Assembly (NCBI GenBank): GCA_002496565.1
Contig: DAKJ01000027.1
Coordinates: 50,137-114,136 of the forward strand
Origin: Methanosarcina sp. UBA289
GTDB taxonomy: Archaea; Halobacteriota; Methanosarcinia; Methanosarcinales; Methanosarcinaceae
DNA length: 64,000 nucleotides
Reading direction: 5' to 3'
The position numbers and the translations under genes are program-made. Below the pieces are notes generated by a model, which had not been told where the DNA came from, did no database searches, and worked only from the letters and a program-made list of their open reading frames with translations. This document shows, in pieces, positions 45,717 to 55,140 of the stretch (positions are counted from its first letter, which is position 1; each line of letters begins with the position of its first letter).

Positions 45717-46496
45717 TTAAATCTCGCTCCTCAGTAAACTGTAAAATCTTTCCTTAGCTTCTCTCTCAATCCAGGGCCGATGTCCGCATTTTTCCAGTAA
45801 AATGAACCTGAAATCCTTTAAAATCCGGGAGAGAGGTTCTTTAACTCCTTCAAAAGGATGGGGATCGTAATCACCATGAACCGCAATTACCTGGCAGCGG
45901 ATTTCTTTTCCTAGTTCAAGCAGTTTTCCGCAGCTTCTCAGTTCACTGGCTTCTTCCCACACGCCTTTGAAGCTTTCATAGCTACATTGGATCAGCTCGT
46001 CCTTATAGGGAAGAGGATGATAAGCATCAGCTTTCGACATTAACTTCCCAAAGGTGCACAGAGCTTCATCCCGGTTTTTAGCTGAAGGCTCGTTCAGGGT
46101 TTTGGCCAGTCTGAGGAAATTTTCGAAATCTTCTTTTCCGAGTCGGCTTATCCTAGTTTTCATTATATTCGCAGCGTATTTTTCTTCGTAAGGGCCGCTT
46201 CCGACAAGTATGAGCTTTTTTACGAGCTCCGGATACCGGGCAGTAAATACAAAGCTGAGCATCGCACCCCAAGAAAAACCAATTAAGGTAACAGGCAGGT
46301 CGCCGTGCTCTTCGAGAACCTCCCGGAGTTCTCTGACCTGTCCTTCAAGAGTCACTGCGGTTTGAAGCGGTTCAAGCACGCCTCTAAAAGCGGAAAGCTC
46401 CCTAGCAACAGGTGCCATTTCTCCAGGGGCGCCAGGGCCGCCGTGGATTACAACAAGACTAAAAGGTGGGTTTCCGTATCTTCGCAAGGTTTCCAT
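45717..46496 (-). CDS. alpha/beta hydrolase
   Basis: The 259-residue enzyme has the alpha/beta-hydrolase fold: VVIHGGPGAPGE near the N-terminus (oxyanion HGGPG of the prolyl-iminopeptidase type), the nucleophile elbow GFSWGA, VIAVHGDYDPHP with the Asp, and a late CGHRPWIE with the His. The substrate is unknown. ATG 46496 is chosen; TTG 46511 is also open. The gene stands between a LysE pseudogene and a flavoprotein on the same strand. Confidence 0.85.
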   Translation of the reverse strand: METLRRYGNPPFSLVVIHGGPGAPGEMAPVARELSAFRGVLEPLQTAVTLEGQVRELREVLEEHGDLPVTLIGFSWGAMLSFVFTARYPELVKKLILVGSGPYEEKYAANIMKTRISRLGKEDFENFLRLAKTLNEPSAKNRDEALCTFGKLMSKADAYHPLPYKDELIQCSYESFKGVWEEASELRSCGKLLELGKEIRCQVIAVHGDYDPHPFEGVKEPLSRILKDFRFILLEKCGHRPWIEREAKERFYSLLRSEI

Positions 46497-46622
46497 GTTT
46501 TTTCGATTCAAGCGGTTTTGATTTTAATAGATAGCTTTTTTGATTTCTAGAGTTTAGCTTTTTCGATATTATAGGAGTTAAAAACAAATTTCAGGAGTAA
46601 AGTAACTCAAATTTTATTGTTT

Positions 46623-47291
46623 TTATTTCAGTGCTTTCAGAGCTCTTTGCCGTTTCACGAACCTAGCTCCCATTTCAAAGGCTTTCTGGCAGTCCTGCGG
46701 AAACACTTCTTCTCGCCTTTTTGCCTTTTCCTGAGGATTGAAGATGGACGAAACATATTTTGAATAATCATCAAACTGGTATGTGTCGGTGCTGCATAAT
46801 GGTTCGGAATACCCGAATATCCTTGTTGCAACCCATTCATTTAACTCAATAAGCTTATTAATCCCAACCAGCTCAAAAAGATCCTCAGTGATATTCATAG
46901 TGTAGATAAAACCAACAGGAATATTTTTAGGATAGAATGTCTGTATGTCAACGGAGTAGGTTATGTAAGGAAATATATAGCGCTCCATAAAGGACCGCAT
47001 TTCTCCTGTAAAATTTCCAAGGTAAATTGGCGATCCGAGTATTACTGCATCGGCATTCTCCAGCCTTTCCAGCACAGGTGTCAGCTCATCCTTTACTGCG
47101 CACTTTCCAAAGCTTTTTCCACCTTTTAATTTGCAGGCAAAACAACTTATACAACCTTTAAAGTCGAGATCATAGAGATGTATTAGTTCTGTTTCTGCGC
47201 CTTCTGAAGCTGCACCTTCAAGAGCCTTTTCCAGCAGGGTAGCTGTGTTCCAGTTCTTTCTAGGACTTCCGTTTATCGCTATCACTTTCAT
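46623..47291 (-). CDS. NADPH-dependent FMN reductase-type flavoprotein (iron-sulfur flavoprotein-like)
   Basis: The 222-residue protein has the flavodoxin-like fold with the FMN phosphate loop NGSPRKNWNTATLL (8-21). A cysteine cluster (CISCFACK, about 50-57, and a later Cys in FGKCAVKDE) is typical of archaeal iron-sulfur flavoproteins. It then continues through the flavin loop ILGSPIYLGNFTGEM. It would carry electrons or reduce quinone- or metal-type substrates. GAGGTAAAAGTC precedes ATG 47291. Confidence 0.85.
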   Translation of the reverse strand: MKVIAINGSPRKNWNTATLLEKALEGAASEGAETELIHLYDLDFKGCISCFACKLKGGKSFGKCAVKDELTPVLERLENADAVILGSPIYLGNFTGEMRSFMERYIFPYITYSVDIQTFYPKNIPVGFIYTMNITEDLFELVGINKLIELNEWVATRIFGYSEPLCSTDTYQFDDYSKYVSSIFNPQEKAKRREEVFPQDCQKAFEMGARFVKRQRALKALK

Positions 47292-47737
47292 GACTTTTAC
47301 CTCGTAATTTCTTGTTCTTTTACATTATATTCGCGATAAGGGTAAAACATGCCAGTTGCTTAAAGAAAAAACAGTATCGCGAGTTTTTGTGAACTAATAG
47401 TCAAATTTCTCTATGCAATCACTATGGTTATAGGTTACTAAGATAGCCAGTATAGCCTTGGTATATAATCGGGTGGAATAGATTGTTTTAAAATTAGGGG
47501 TTCTGCCAGTGTTAGGAAGATTCCAAGCTGGATGTTTTTATCTACTGATATGTTTTTTTCGGGTTACAAGTGATTTTTTTAAGCCTGTATAAATATACAC
47601 AAATTATTTATTAAGTTGGGAATCTTATCTAATATTGTAAAAACTTCGATTGTCAACTCCGATCTTTTTAAATTCGACATCTAAGGAATACTAACAGCCT
47701 TTCAGCCTACTGACGCTTTTCCAGAGTTGAGAGTTTC
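47292..47737. other. intergenic region with divergent promoters
   Basis: No gene. AT-rich sequence, including TATA-like ATAAATATACAC near 47588, lies between divergent genes. Confidence 0.3.
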
Positions 47738-48696
47738 ATGAATAAGCAAAAAGCCATACTGATATTACTATTGCTCATTCCCCTCCTTTTTGTGCTGTAT
47801 TTCTTCGGTCCTTTCGTATTATGGATTTTTATTGACAGTTCCTGGTACTATTCCGAAGAAGTTGATATCGGGTCTCTTGATTACAGTTCCGTACTTACGA
47901 AAGCGGAGAAAGCTGGCTATGAAGTGGAAGGTTCCTGGCCCTGGCCCGGAAACTTTTCGGGTTTTGAACCTGGGGATGTCCCGGAAGTCCGGAAAAATTT
48001 TGGAAATGCTGCTCTTATACAGGATATAAGGCTTAATTATAACAGGAACTCTGAGCTTACGGTCTTTATATGTGAAGATGGAACTGAAGCAGGGACCAGA
48101 ACCTGTATTGCCATCTCGAACTTCAGCCACTCCGACCCCGAATCTCCCTTACAGCTATCGGAATTTCCGGATGATCCCTGGATGCTTGAAAAACTCGGGC
48201 TTCTCTTCGGCCCGGATGAAAAAGCTCCGGAAAAATATCTTGAGGCTCTGAAAAAAGCCGCACAAAACCAGACATTGGATGCTGAAATACAGGTGAACGA
48301 GTCTCCAGATTTCCCGGCTGTATATGCCTATCTTACGGAAAGCAATGATGGTTCAGATCCAGTTACAATTCCGGTTTGGGTTTTTATGGATACCCCAGAA
48401 TAAGTTCGGATACGAAAGAAGTCTTTTTAAAGAACGGGAACCAGGTGGGTTCAGTAAGGTATATTATCCCAGAGGCAAGGGTAGTAACTTATGATAAGGG
48501 GAACAGGTACATAGTTGAACTCGATTCCTCAGGAAGGGCCAGGCTCGAAATCATAATGCATGTTGGAAGTAGCGGAGAATCGATACCTGATGAGAAATAT
48601 AGAGCAGTTTTCAGGGAGATGTTTGAAGAAATGGGACTTTCTCCTGAAGTGGTGGATAGCCTGGAATTTTTTCACAGCTCTTCAAGGATGTGGTGA
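47738..48696 (+). pseudogene. membrane-anchored protein of unknown function, single-base frameshift
   Basis: The first frame (ATG 47738 to stop 48403) gives an N-terminal signal or anchor helix (KAILILLLLIPLLFVLYFF) and an acidic, Trp/Pro-rich domain of about 190 residues. The second frame continues from about 48380 to 48696 (YPRISSDTKEVFLKNGNQVG onward). Adding one T to the run of five at 48381-48385 joins them in frame as WVFYGYPRISSD, a product of about 320 residues. Family unknown; extracellular location inferred. The lesion may be real or a homopolymer error. Confidence 0.65.
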
Positions 48697-48773
48697 AACT
48701 GCCTGAAACTCAAGAAATTTCTTTGCTTTATATTTTGGAAAATGGAAAATACCTGAAATGTGCTAGTAAATTT

Positions 48774-48809
48774 GCTGGAAAATGAGCTGGAAAATGAGCT
48801 GGAAAATAG
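48774..48809. repeat. 12-bp tandem repeat, three units
   Basis: GCTGGAAAATGA occurs twice, followed by GCTGGAAAATAG, in exact 12-base register, about 112 bases beyond the leftward Lon stop. Confidence 0.8.
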
Positions 48810-48921
48810 GACCTTAGTCTGGCTTTTAAAAATCAGGTTACGGTGAAGGGAAAAGGGGAGAGAGGGTTAGGATTACTACGGCTGCTTCAAACCGTAATAG
48901 ACCCAATCCTGCCTCTTATGT

Positions 48922-51348
48922 TTATGCACTATGTACAGGTGCATAGCTGTTTCCAGGATATGGCGACACTACCTGTCTGGGCAGGTCAATATCCAGGGCT
49001 TCTCTCAAGACCTCTTCAATGGTCTCTACAGGTACGAACTTAAGCTCGTTTCTGGCATCTTCAGGCACATCTTCAAGGTCCCTTTCGTTTTCTTTTGGCA
49101 GGATTATTTTCTTTATGCCTGCCCTGTGAGCTGCCAGGATTTTCTCTTTTATGCCTCCAACGGGCAGTACTGCACCGCTCAGTGTTATCTCCCCTGTCAT
49201 GGCAAGTTTGGGGTCAACCGCTCTGCCGGTTATCAGGGATGTAAGGGCGGTAAAAAGGGTTATGCCTGCTGACGGGCCGTCTTTAGGGGTTGCACCTGAG
49301 GGCACGTGGATGTGAATGTCGCTTGAGGTGAAGTCAAAGCTGTTTGCAGTGTTTGCAAGCCGTGACCTGACAAGGCTCAATGATATCTTTGCAGATTCTT
49401 TCATCACATCCCCAAGCTGGCCTGTAAGAGTGAGTTTTCCACTGCCGGGCATAAACGTGCCTTCTATGAAGAGAATATCTCCTCCTACAGGCGTCCATGC
49501 AAGTCCTGTAACCACGCCGGGTACATTCTCTTTTCTAGCCTCTTCCTGCCGGATTATCTCTTTTCCGAGAATCTCTTTGAGCATATCCGCTCTAACCACG
49601 TAAGGAAGGTCGGCCTTGCCTGACACGATTTTCTCGGACACAAACCTTGCAGTCTTGGCAAGCTGCTTTTTAAGTCCCCTGACTCCGGCTTCGCGGGTAT
49701 ATTTATCGATGATTACTTTCAGGGCTTCATCTTCAATTTTAAGTTTATCCCCATCAAGGCCGTGGTCTTCCAGTATGCAGGGCAGCAGGTGGTCTTTTGC
49801 AATTGCAAGTTTTTCATTCTTTGTGTAACCTGAGATCTCGATCGTTTCCATTCTGTCAAGAAGCGGCCAGGGGATACTTGCTAGGGAGTTGGCAGTGGCT
49901 ATGAACAAAACATCAGACAGGTCATATGGGATTTCCAGATAGTGGTCTGAGAAGGTACTGTTCTGTTCAGGGTCAAGGACTTCCAGAAGGGCACTCGCCG
50001 GGTCTCCTGAGTAGGAAGCTGAAAGCTTATCTACCTCATCAAGGATAAATACCGGATTTTTCGTGCCTGCTTTTTTCATGCCCTGAATAATCCTTCCGGG
50101 AAGAGCGCCAATGTAGGTTCGCCGGTGTCCCCGGATTTCGGCTTCGTCTTTGACGCCTCCAAGGCTGACCCGGACATATTTTCTGCCCAGAGCATCGGCA
50201 ATGCTTTTCCCGAGGCTTGTTTTACCGGTTCCGGGCGGCCCTGTCAGGAGCAGAATTGAGCCCTGCTTCTCATGTTTCAATTTCATGACTGCCAGGTGCT
50301 GGATTATTCTCTCCTTGACCTTCTCCAGCCCATTGTGGTTGCTCTCAAGCACCCGACGGGCTTCGGCAATGTCGATACTCTTCTTCTCTTCAGTTATCCA
50401 GGGAAGGTCGAGCAGGAGGTCAAGATAATTCCTTATAACATGGGCTTCAGGGTTGTGACTGCCTCCGGTTTCGAGTTTCTTTAATTCGGAAAGTGCCTTC
50501 TTTTTTACCTCATCAGGCATAGTCGAGTTTTCAATCCGTTCTCTATACGCAGCGTCGCCTGAAGCCGAGTCGTCTCCTTCGTTGAGTTCTTCCTGAATTA
50601 CTTTAAGTTGCTCACGGAGCATTGCCTCTCTATTCGACTTGCTTATTTTGTCGGTGACTTTTTTTGCCATTTCTATCTGGAGATTGATGCTTTCTTTATG
50701 CTTTGTCAGGATGTGAAGGAACAGAAGATACCGCTCACGAACCGAGGGGAGCTCCAGGAGTTTTTGCTTTTCGGCAAGTTTTACGGGTATGTACGGCATG
50801 ACAAAGCCTATTATCTGGTCAATAGAGTCCATCTTATCAATTGACCGGGTAAACTGCTCGGAGCCCTGGAACCTGTTGCTGATTTCGTGAATTGTCTTTT
50901 TTACATTCGCCATCGCTTCGGCTTCAGTGTCCTCATCAAAGTCTGGTATATCATGGACAGGCTTGTAAGTTGTGTAGAATAACCCATGCTTCCGATAAAG
51001 AGATACCACTTCTACCCTTTCGGTAGCCTTTGCAACAACGAGATATCCGTCATCAGCAGGCTGTACATATGTGATTTTAAGCAAATTTCCGGTTCTATAC
51101 AGGCTCTCTTCTGATAGGTCTTCTTCTGATAGGTCTGAAACCTTTGTGCCGCTCTTTACCGTCAGCCCGATAGCGTTAATGAACTCGGAGTTTTTCATTT
51201 CATTTAACAGTGTTTCACCGGTAACTTTGTCAGCCATAAGTTTCGTCCGGCTTTGAGGGTAAACCACTATCTCAAAAAGGGGTATAACCAGTTTCTCTCT
51301 GTTATCGTCAGCTTGTTGTGAATACATTGTCATCGTCTCAATTATCAT
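48922..51348 (-). CDS. lon: ATP-dependent protease LonA (bacterial type)
   Basis: The 808-residue protease has an N-terminal substrate domain, Walker A GPPGTGKT (about 367-374), Walker B FILDEVDK and the Ser-Lys protease domain with PKDGPSAG (Ser about 692) and Lys in GGIKEKI. No transmembrane insert is present, so it is LonA, soluble, as in bacteria and Methanosarcina, rather than membrane-bound archaeal LonB. It degrades damaged proteins and regulators. Start is ATG 51348; ATGs at 51333 and 51327 are also open. A MarR regulator lies 49 bases upstream on the same strand. Confidence 0.93.
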   Translation of the reverse strand: MIIETMTMYSQQADDNREKLVIPLFEIVVYPQSRTKLMADKVTGETLLNEMKNSEFINAIGLTVKSGTKVSDLSEEDLSEESLYRTGNLLKITYVQPADDGYLVVAKATERVEVVSLYRKHGLFYTTYKPVHDIPDFDEDTEAEAMANVKKTIHEISNRFQGSEQFTRSIDKMDSIDQIIGFVMPYIPVKLAEKQKLLELPSVRERYLLFLHILTKHKESINLQIEMAKKVTDKISKSNREAMLREQLKVIQEELNEGDDSASGDAAYRERIENSTMPDEVKKKALSELKKLETGGSHNPEAHVIRNYLDLLLDLPWITEEKKSIDIAEARRVLESNHNGLEKVKERIIQHLAVMKLKHEKQGSILLLTGPPGTGKTSLGKSIADALGRKYVRVSLGGVKDEAEIRGHRRTYIGALPGRIIQGMKKAGTKNPVFILDEVDKLSASYSGDPASALLEVLDPEQNSTFSDHYLEIPYDLSDVLFIATANSLASIPWPLLDRMETIEISGYTKNEKLAIAKDHLLPCILEDHGLDGDKLKIEDEALKVIIDKYTREAGVRGLKKQLAKTARFVSEKIVSGKADLPYVVRADMLKEILGKEIIRQEEARKENVPGVVTGLAWTPVGGDILFIEGTFMPGSGKLTLTGQLGDVMKESAKISLSLVRSRLANTANSFDFTSSDIHIHVPSGATPKDGPSAGITLFTALTSLITGRAVDPKLAMTGEITLSGAVLPVGGIKEKILAAHRAGIKKIILPKENERDLEDVPEDARNELKFVPVETIEEVLREALDIDLPRQVVSPYPGNSYAPVHSA

Positions 51349-51397
51349 CTCAAGTACTTAGTTTAAATTAACCTAACTATTTTCGCAAGCAAAAAAA

Positions 51398-51817
51398 TTA
51401 TCTTACTTTTCTTAGGATTTCTATAAGCGTATCCAGCTCTTTTTCATTCAGTGAATTCGCCATTCTTTCAATAACCTTCAATAAAGCGTTCTCTTCGGCA
51501 CGGGCTAACATTTGCCCTTTTTCTGTCAGACGAATATAGAAAATTCTGCCGTCATCCTGGCACTTCTCCCTGTACACACACTCCATTTTGATAAATTTGT
51601 TAATCATCTCGGTGATGGTGGGCTTTGAATTGCTAGTGATTTTAGCAAGCTTACTAAATGTTACTTCCCCGCATTCGTCAATGACCTTCAGGTATCCGAT
51701 CTGCTTGAGAGTAATGTCCGATAGTCCACATTCGGAGAAGATCTGACAGGAGCATTCGCTTTTGATTTTGATAAGGTTTTCAAAAACTATGAACAAATGC
51801 TCTTTTTTCTCCATCAT
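51398..51817 (-). CDS. MarR-family transcriptional regulator
   Basis: The 139-residue protein has the MarR winged helix: TFSKLAKITSNSKPTITEMINKFIKMECVYREKCQDDGRIFYIRLTEKG (cited as LAKITSNSKPTITEMI, DDGRIFYIRLTEKG). Four Cys are near the N-terminus (CSCQIFSEC), unusual and possibly redox-sensing. It lies 49 bases upstream of LonA in the same direction and may control it or itself. Confidence 0.85.
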   Translation of the reverse strand: MMEKKEHLFIVFENLIKIKSECSCQIFSECGLSDITLKQIGYLKVIDECGEVTFSKLAKITSNSKPTITEMINKFIKMECVYREKCQDDGRIFYIRLTEKGQMLARAEENALLKVIERMANSLNEKELDTLIEILRKVR

Positions 51818-51885
51818 ATCTTGATCTGTCCTGTTAGTTAGGCATTACCTAATTAAGTAGTTTTCGGCCATGCTAAGTTTAACCT

Positions 51886-52002
51886 GCAACTGTTGAGCCG
51901 CAACCGTTGCGCCGGTCGATCACGCCGATAGGGTTTGAGGATGAAATTATCAAATTCAAACTTTGCTGAGGTTTTCGCTCAAGCCTTTTTTGAAAAGACT
52001 TG
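51886..52002 (-). repeat. two-hairpin structured element, copy 1
   Basis: On the minus strand, three bases after the stop of the GDYXXLXY gene, a hairpin CAAG(T)CTTTT / AAAAGGCTTG (51980-52002) is followed by GAGCGAAAAC and, after about 70 bases, by a second hairpin GCAAC...GTTGC (51886-51910) with the core GGCTCAAC. The same order with near-identical stems is found at 62946-63025. The first hairpin may terminate transcription. Confidence 0.65.
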
Positions 52003-52005
52003 CAT

Positions 52006-52581
52006 TTAAAAATCAATCTCTTTCCCGTCAATCAATAAACTCTTAATTACAGCATTTCCATATTTGTCAATGATAACTTTTGCATCAACTTCTATTTTCC
52101 CGGTCCGTTGTGCCTTTTCTATCCCCATTCCCCTGCCTTCGGGAACAAAATAACTTTCAATACCGTAATCGACCCTGAGTTCCTTAATGGCCCCTTCTTC
52201 TGTCATATTACTCGATTCGTCTGTTTTCCAGTCGTATATAACATCTTTTACCTTACCTTTGATGTAAAGTTCATCCTCGGGCGGAGTGGTATATATTTCT
52301 TTAGGTATGCCGTATCCATTTTCAAGCTTCAGTGTAAGATATACTGGCTCATCGTAATAAAAGTCAGAATTCTCAGCATGAAACTTTTTCATATCAAGGG
52401 TACTGATTTCGTAATTAAGGGTCACATAGTCTCCTCTGAATAGGTCTCTTGGGTCTACTGGCAGGGTTTTGAGCATAACTTCAGTGCCGGTCCTGAGGGT
52501 ATACTCCTTATAGGCAATAAAGCCTGAAAAAATGAGAAGCCAAAAAACTAAGGTAAGGTAAAGGACTTTCTTCTGGTTCAT
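52006..52581 (-). CDS. GDYXXLXY-domain membrane protein
   Basis: The 191-residue protein has one N-terminal transmembrane helix (about 5-25) and the name-giving motif RGDYVTLNYE (about 51-60), followed by a beta-rich extracytoplasmic domain. The family is usually encoded next to DUF2157 proteins, as here. ATG 52581 follows GGGAGGGG; a longer open frame back to 52668 lacks a site. Function unknown; part of a two-gene membrane module. Confidence 0.88.
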   Translation of the reverse strand: MNQKKVLYLTLVFWLLIFSGFIAYKEYTLRTGTEVMLKTLPVDPRDLFRGDYVTLNYEISTLDMKKFHAENSDFYYDEPVYLTLKLENGYGIPKEIYTTPPEDELYIKGKVKDVIYDWKTDESSNMTEEGAIKELRVDYGIESYFVPEGRGMGIEKAQRTGKIEVDAKVIIDKYGNAVIKSLLIDGKEIDF

Positions 52582-52648
52582 TTGCAGCCCCTCCCTGCTT
52601 CTGAAAATTTTATGATTCCACAGTCTCTGAATCTCAAACTGCAGTTTT

Positions 52649-53800
52649 TCATTCTCCCACTCCGGCAAACTTAGCTTTCAATTCTCTTCTTTTTCTTTCC
52701 AGTACCACACTTAAAGTCAGCAGGGCAAGCCCTCCTATTATGAAAAAGAATGACCTCGGAAGAAGGTCCCAGAAAAAATCGAAATATCTTGCAAAAATCA
52801 GCGGTATAAACCAGAACATGGCAGTATTAATTATCCCAATGTCTTCGGTGCTGTATCCTGCATACAGAAGCAGAACCAGAAGCCCGAGGAAAACAAGATT
52901 AAAAAAGCCCATATAGGCTTCTTCCGACACCTGACTGTTTGTGGTTATCAGAGTTATTCCAGCCATTAAAAACGAGATTACAGCCATGCTCATGTCTGTC
53001 TGAAAACCTGTAAGCCTTGATCGAAGAGATTTTGAAAGCAGGACTGCCAGAAAAAGAAGTCCCAGGAAAGCATAAATTACAGAAATAATCTCCTCGCCTT
53101 TTGACTCAAGGGGCCCGAAAGTGTATATGAACAGTGCAATGAGTACAGCTTGCAGTCCCATGAACTTAAACGTTGACACAGTATGTTTTAATTTTGCTGA
53201 CAGCTCATGCAAAATTCCTGAAAAATAGATTGCAATGCCTGACATGAGGTAGAGATCCAGGATGTTTATAGATTCATTGAGGCTATTTCTTTCGCTGTAC
53301 AGAAGGCCTATCCAAAGGTAAAAAAGCAAAGAGCAAAGCCCGGCGACCGCAGTAGACCTGTAGCCGTAAATCAGGGGAAAAACTCCAAGAAGCCAGATGA
53401 GGACAAGGGTGCTGTTGTTGGCATTGATATTGTAAATCTGGGCGATTAAAAAGAGGCTTGCTCCGAAAAGCAGAGCTGAAAGGAAAAGCAGGGCAGAACC
53501 CAGCCTCGAATATTTCTGATTCTTATATTTCAGGCTATAACCGGTATAATGTATGCCTACTGTACTTCCTGCAAGCAGCATGATTTTGACAGTATCCCCG
53601 ATTTTCTCCCAGTTGGAGGCTACAAAGAGAATGGCGCCAATCCCGATTAGAATTGCCCCGATGGTAGAAAAGGCAATAATTTGTTTTTTTGACCGGTGCT
53701 CTGCTTTATACTCCTCAAGGTCTGCCCTCATTTTCTCGGCCTGGGCGTGATTAATTGTGCCTTCGTCCAGCCATTTTCGGATCAGGTCCTGGTCAAACAT
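52649..53800 (-). CDS. DUF2157-family polytopic membrane protein
   Basis: The 383-residue protein starts with a soluble DUF2157 segment (LIRKWLDEGTINHAQAEKM) and continues with about ten or more helices. It pairs with the downstream GDYXXLXY gene (67 bases). ATG 53800 has no ribosome binding site, but a TATA box (TTTATATAG on the minus strand, 53823-53831) lies about 27 bases before it, so the mRNA is probably leaderless. Function is unknown. Confidence 0.87.
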   Translation of the reverse strand: MFDQDLIRKWLDEGTINHAQAEKMRADLEEYKAEHRSKKQIIAFSTIGAILIGIGAILFVASNWEKIGDTVKIMLLAGSTVGIHYTGYSLKYKNQKYSRLGSALLFLSALLFGASLFLIAQIYNINANNSTLVLIWLLGVFPLIYGYRSTAVAGLCSLLFYLWIGLLYSERNSLNESINILDLYLMSGIAIYFSGILHELSAKLKHTVSTFKFMGLQAVLIALFIYTFGPLESKGEEIISVIYAFLGLLFLAVLLSKSLRSRLTGFQTDMSMAVISFLMAGITLITTNSQVSEEAYMGFFNLVFLGLLVLLLYAGYSTEDIGIINTAMFWFIPLIFARYFDFFWDLLPRSFFFIIGGLALLTLSVVLERKRRELKAKFAGVGE

Positions 53801-53999
53801 ACATTGATTTTATCGAATTTCACTATATAAATAATTTCTTTATGATTAACTCCAAATTCCTGATATTATTCGGAGACTTACCAGATTATTTTTATATTCA
53901 GTTCCAGCTTAACAGACTAATGTTTAGAATCATTGTTTCAAAAGAAGTTTGAACCTGAATTACATACTTTTCCTATCATACAAATTGGGGTGACACAGA

Positions 54000-54161
54000 A
54001 TGAACTGCAGTGAATTAAAAGAAGGTCAGATTCTTGTTTGTGAAGGGTGCGGGTTCGAACTAAAAGTAATAAGTGCATGTGGAGATTCCTCCTGTACTAC
54101 TGATGCTTGCTGTACCGGCGACATAACCTGTTGCGGAGAACCAATGAAAATAAAACAATAA
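54000..54161 (+). CDS. Cys-rich 53-residue protein, desulforedoxin-like metal site
   Basis: The mini-protein has nine cysteines: a CEGC knuckle (14-17), a middle group (C27, C32, C37-C38) and CCGEPMK (44-50). The knuckle plus CCGxPM resembles the N-terminal iron site of desulfoferrodoxin. Five further cysteines suggest an added metal or redox function. GGGGTGA precedes ATG 54000, a strong signal. It is convergent with the DUF3147 genes. Confidence 0.7.
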   Translation: MNCSELKEGQILVCEGCGFELKVISACGDSSCTTDACCTGDITCCGEPMKIKQ

Positions 54162-54349
54162 GCCTGAAAAAATTATTCTGGTAAAATATGTAAAATAAAA
54201 AAAATAGAAGAGAAAAAAATATTTAATAATTAAAGAAGATCCCGTAATTATTCGGAGGAATACAAACCCAGGAATGGTCTGGAAGAATATTCGGTAAAAA
54301 GCATGGAAAAGATTCTTTATTTGGAGCTTTTTCTTGAGGTCTAAAAATC

Positions 54350-54745
54350 TCAATAGTCTGTTTTTTGCTGTCTTTTTTCTTTTATCTTTCCCAGTAACCC
54401 GTTGATCAGCCTGGTTATTGAATATGAGCTGAAAAACCAGATCAAAAGAGCAATAATAATTGAAAGACCCCATCTGTTAAGGTGCTCCATACAGAAAACA
54501 GCAGTGAGCACGCATATAGTGCAGCCAATCATTCCGGAGCTTGCTCCGAGGGCAATGTCAGAAGCCTGCTCTGAGGTTCCGAAATGTCCTGCCATTATCA
54601 CGGCAGCCGCCATAACAGCTGGAAAAGCTGCAAAAACTCCCGCAAAAGATTTTGAAGGGATTATCTGCAGCATGATATAACAGGCAGCAACAGTACCTCC
54701 TCCAAAAACGAACCTAAGAGCAAGGTCCCTGAGATTTAATTTCAT
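54350..54745 (-). CDS. DUF3147-family membrane protein, copy 1
   Basis: The 131-residue protein has four hydrophobic helices with the DUF3147 hallmark LRFVFGGGTVAACYIM and a Gly/Ala-rich FAGVFAAFPAVMAA stretch. It is a tandem paralogue of the next gene (33-bp spacing). AAGGAGTCAT precedes ATG 54745. Function unknown. Confidence 0.85.
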   Translation of the reverse strand: MKLNLRDLALRFVFGGGTVAACYIMLQIIPSKSFAGVFAAFPAVMAAAVIMAGHFGTSEQASDIALGASSGMIGCTICVLTAVFCMEHLNRWGLSIIIALLIWFFSSYSITRLINGLLGKIKEKRQQKTDY

Positions 54746-54777
54746 GATATGACTCCTTATTTTTACTTTTTCTTTTT

Positions 54778-55140
54778 TCACAGCCTGAACCATGTGAAGT
54801 AAATTGTGGGAGCAAGTACGGCCCAGAGGATAAGTGCGTAAGCCAGCCCTCTTTTCCACCCGTATCTGAGAATAAAATAACTTGCAGCAAGGGCACAGCA
54901 AATATCAGCTATCATTCCCACAAGTGCACCTTTTGAAAGCTGCTCTGAAATCAGGAGCAATTCACTGCCTTCATAATCCATTCTCAAGCCCAGAATCGCT
55001 GCCAGGTACACGGCAGGGAAAGCTGCGAAAATTCCACCAAGCCTGCCTCCGAAATTCTTTGCAATGAGGGCGGAGATAGCAACTGCACTTCCTCCAAAAA
55101 GAAAGCGAAGAAGAATTGGGGATATCTCAATATTCAGCAT
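54778..55140 (-). CDS. DUF3147-family membrane protein, copy 2
   Basis: The 120-residue protein shares the first-helix LLRFLFGGSAVAISA and LGGIFAAFPAVYLAA with copy 1. The two probably form a heteromeric membrane unit, by analogy with tandem small-helix families. It precedes copy 1 on the strand, and both follow dtdA at 89 bases. Confidence 0.85.
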   Translation of the reverse strand: MLNIEISPILLRFLFGGSAVAISALIAKNFGGRLGGIFAAFPAVYLAAILGLRMDYEGSELLLISEQLSKGALVGMIADICCALAASYFILRYGWKRGLAYALILWAVLAPTIYFTWFRL

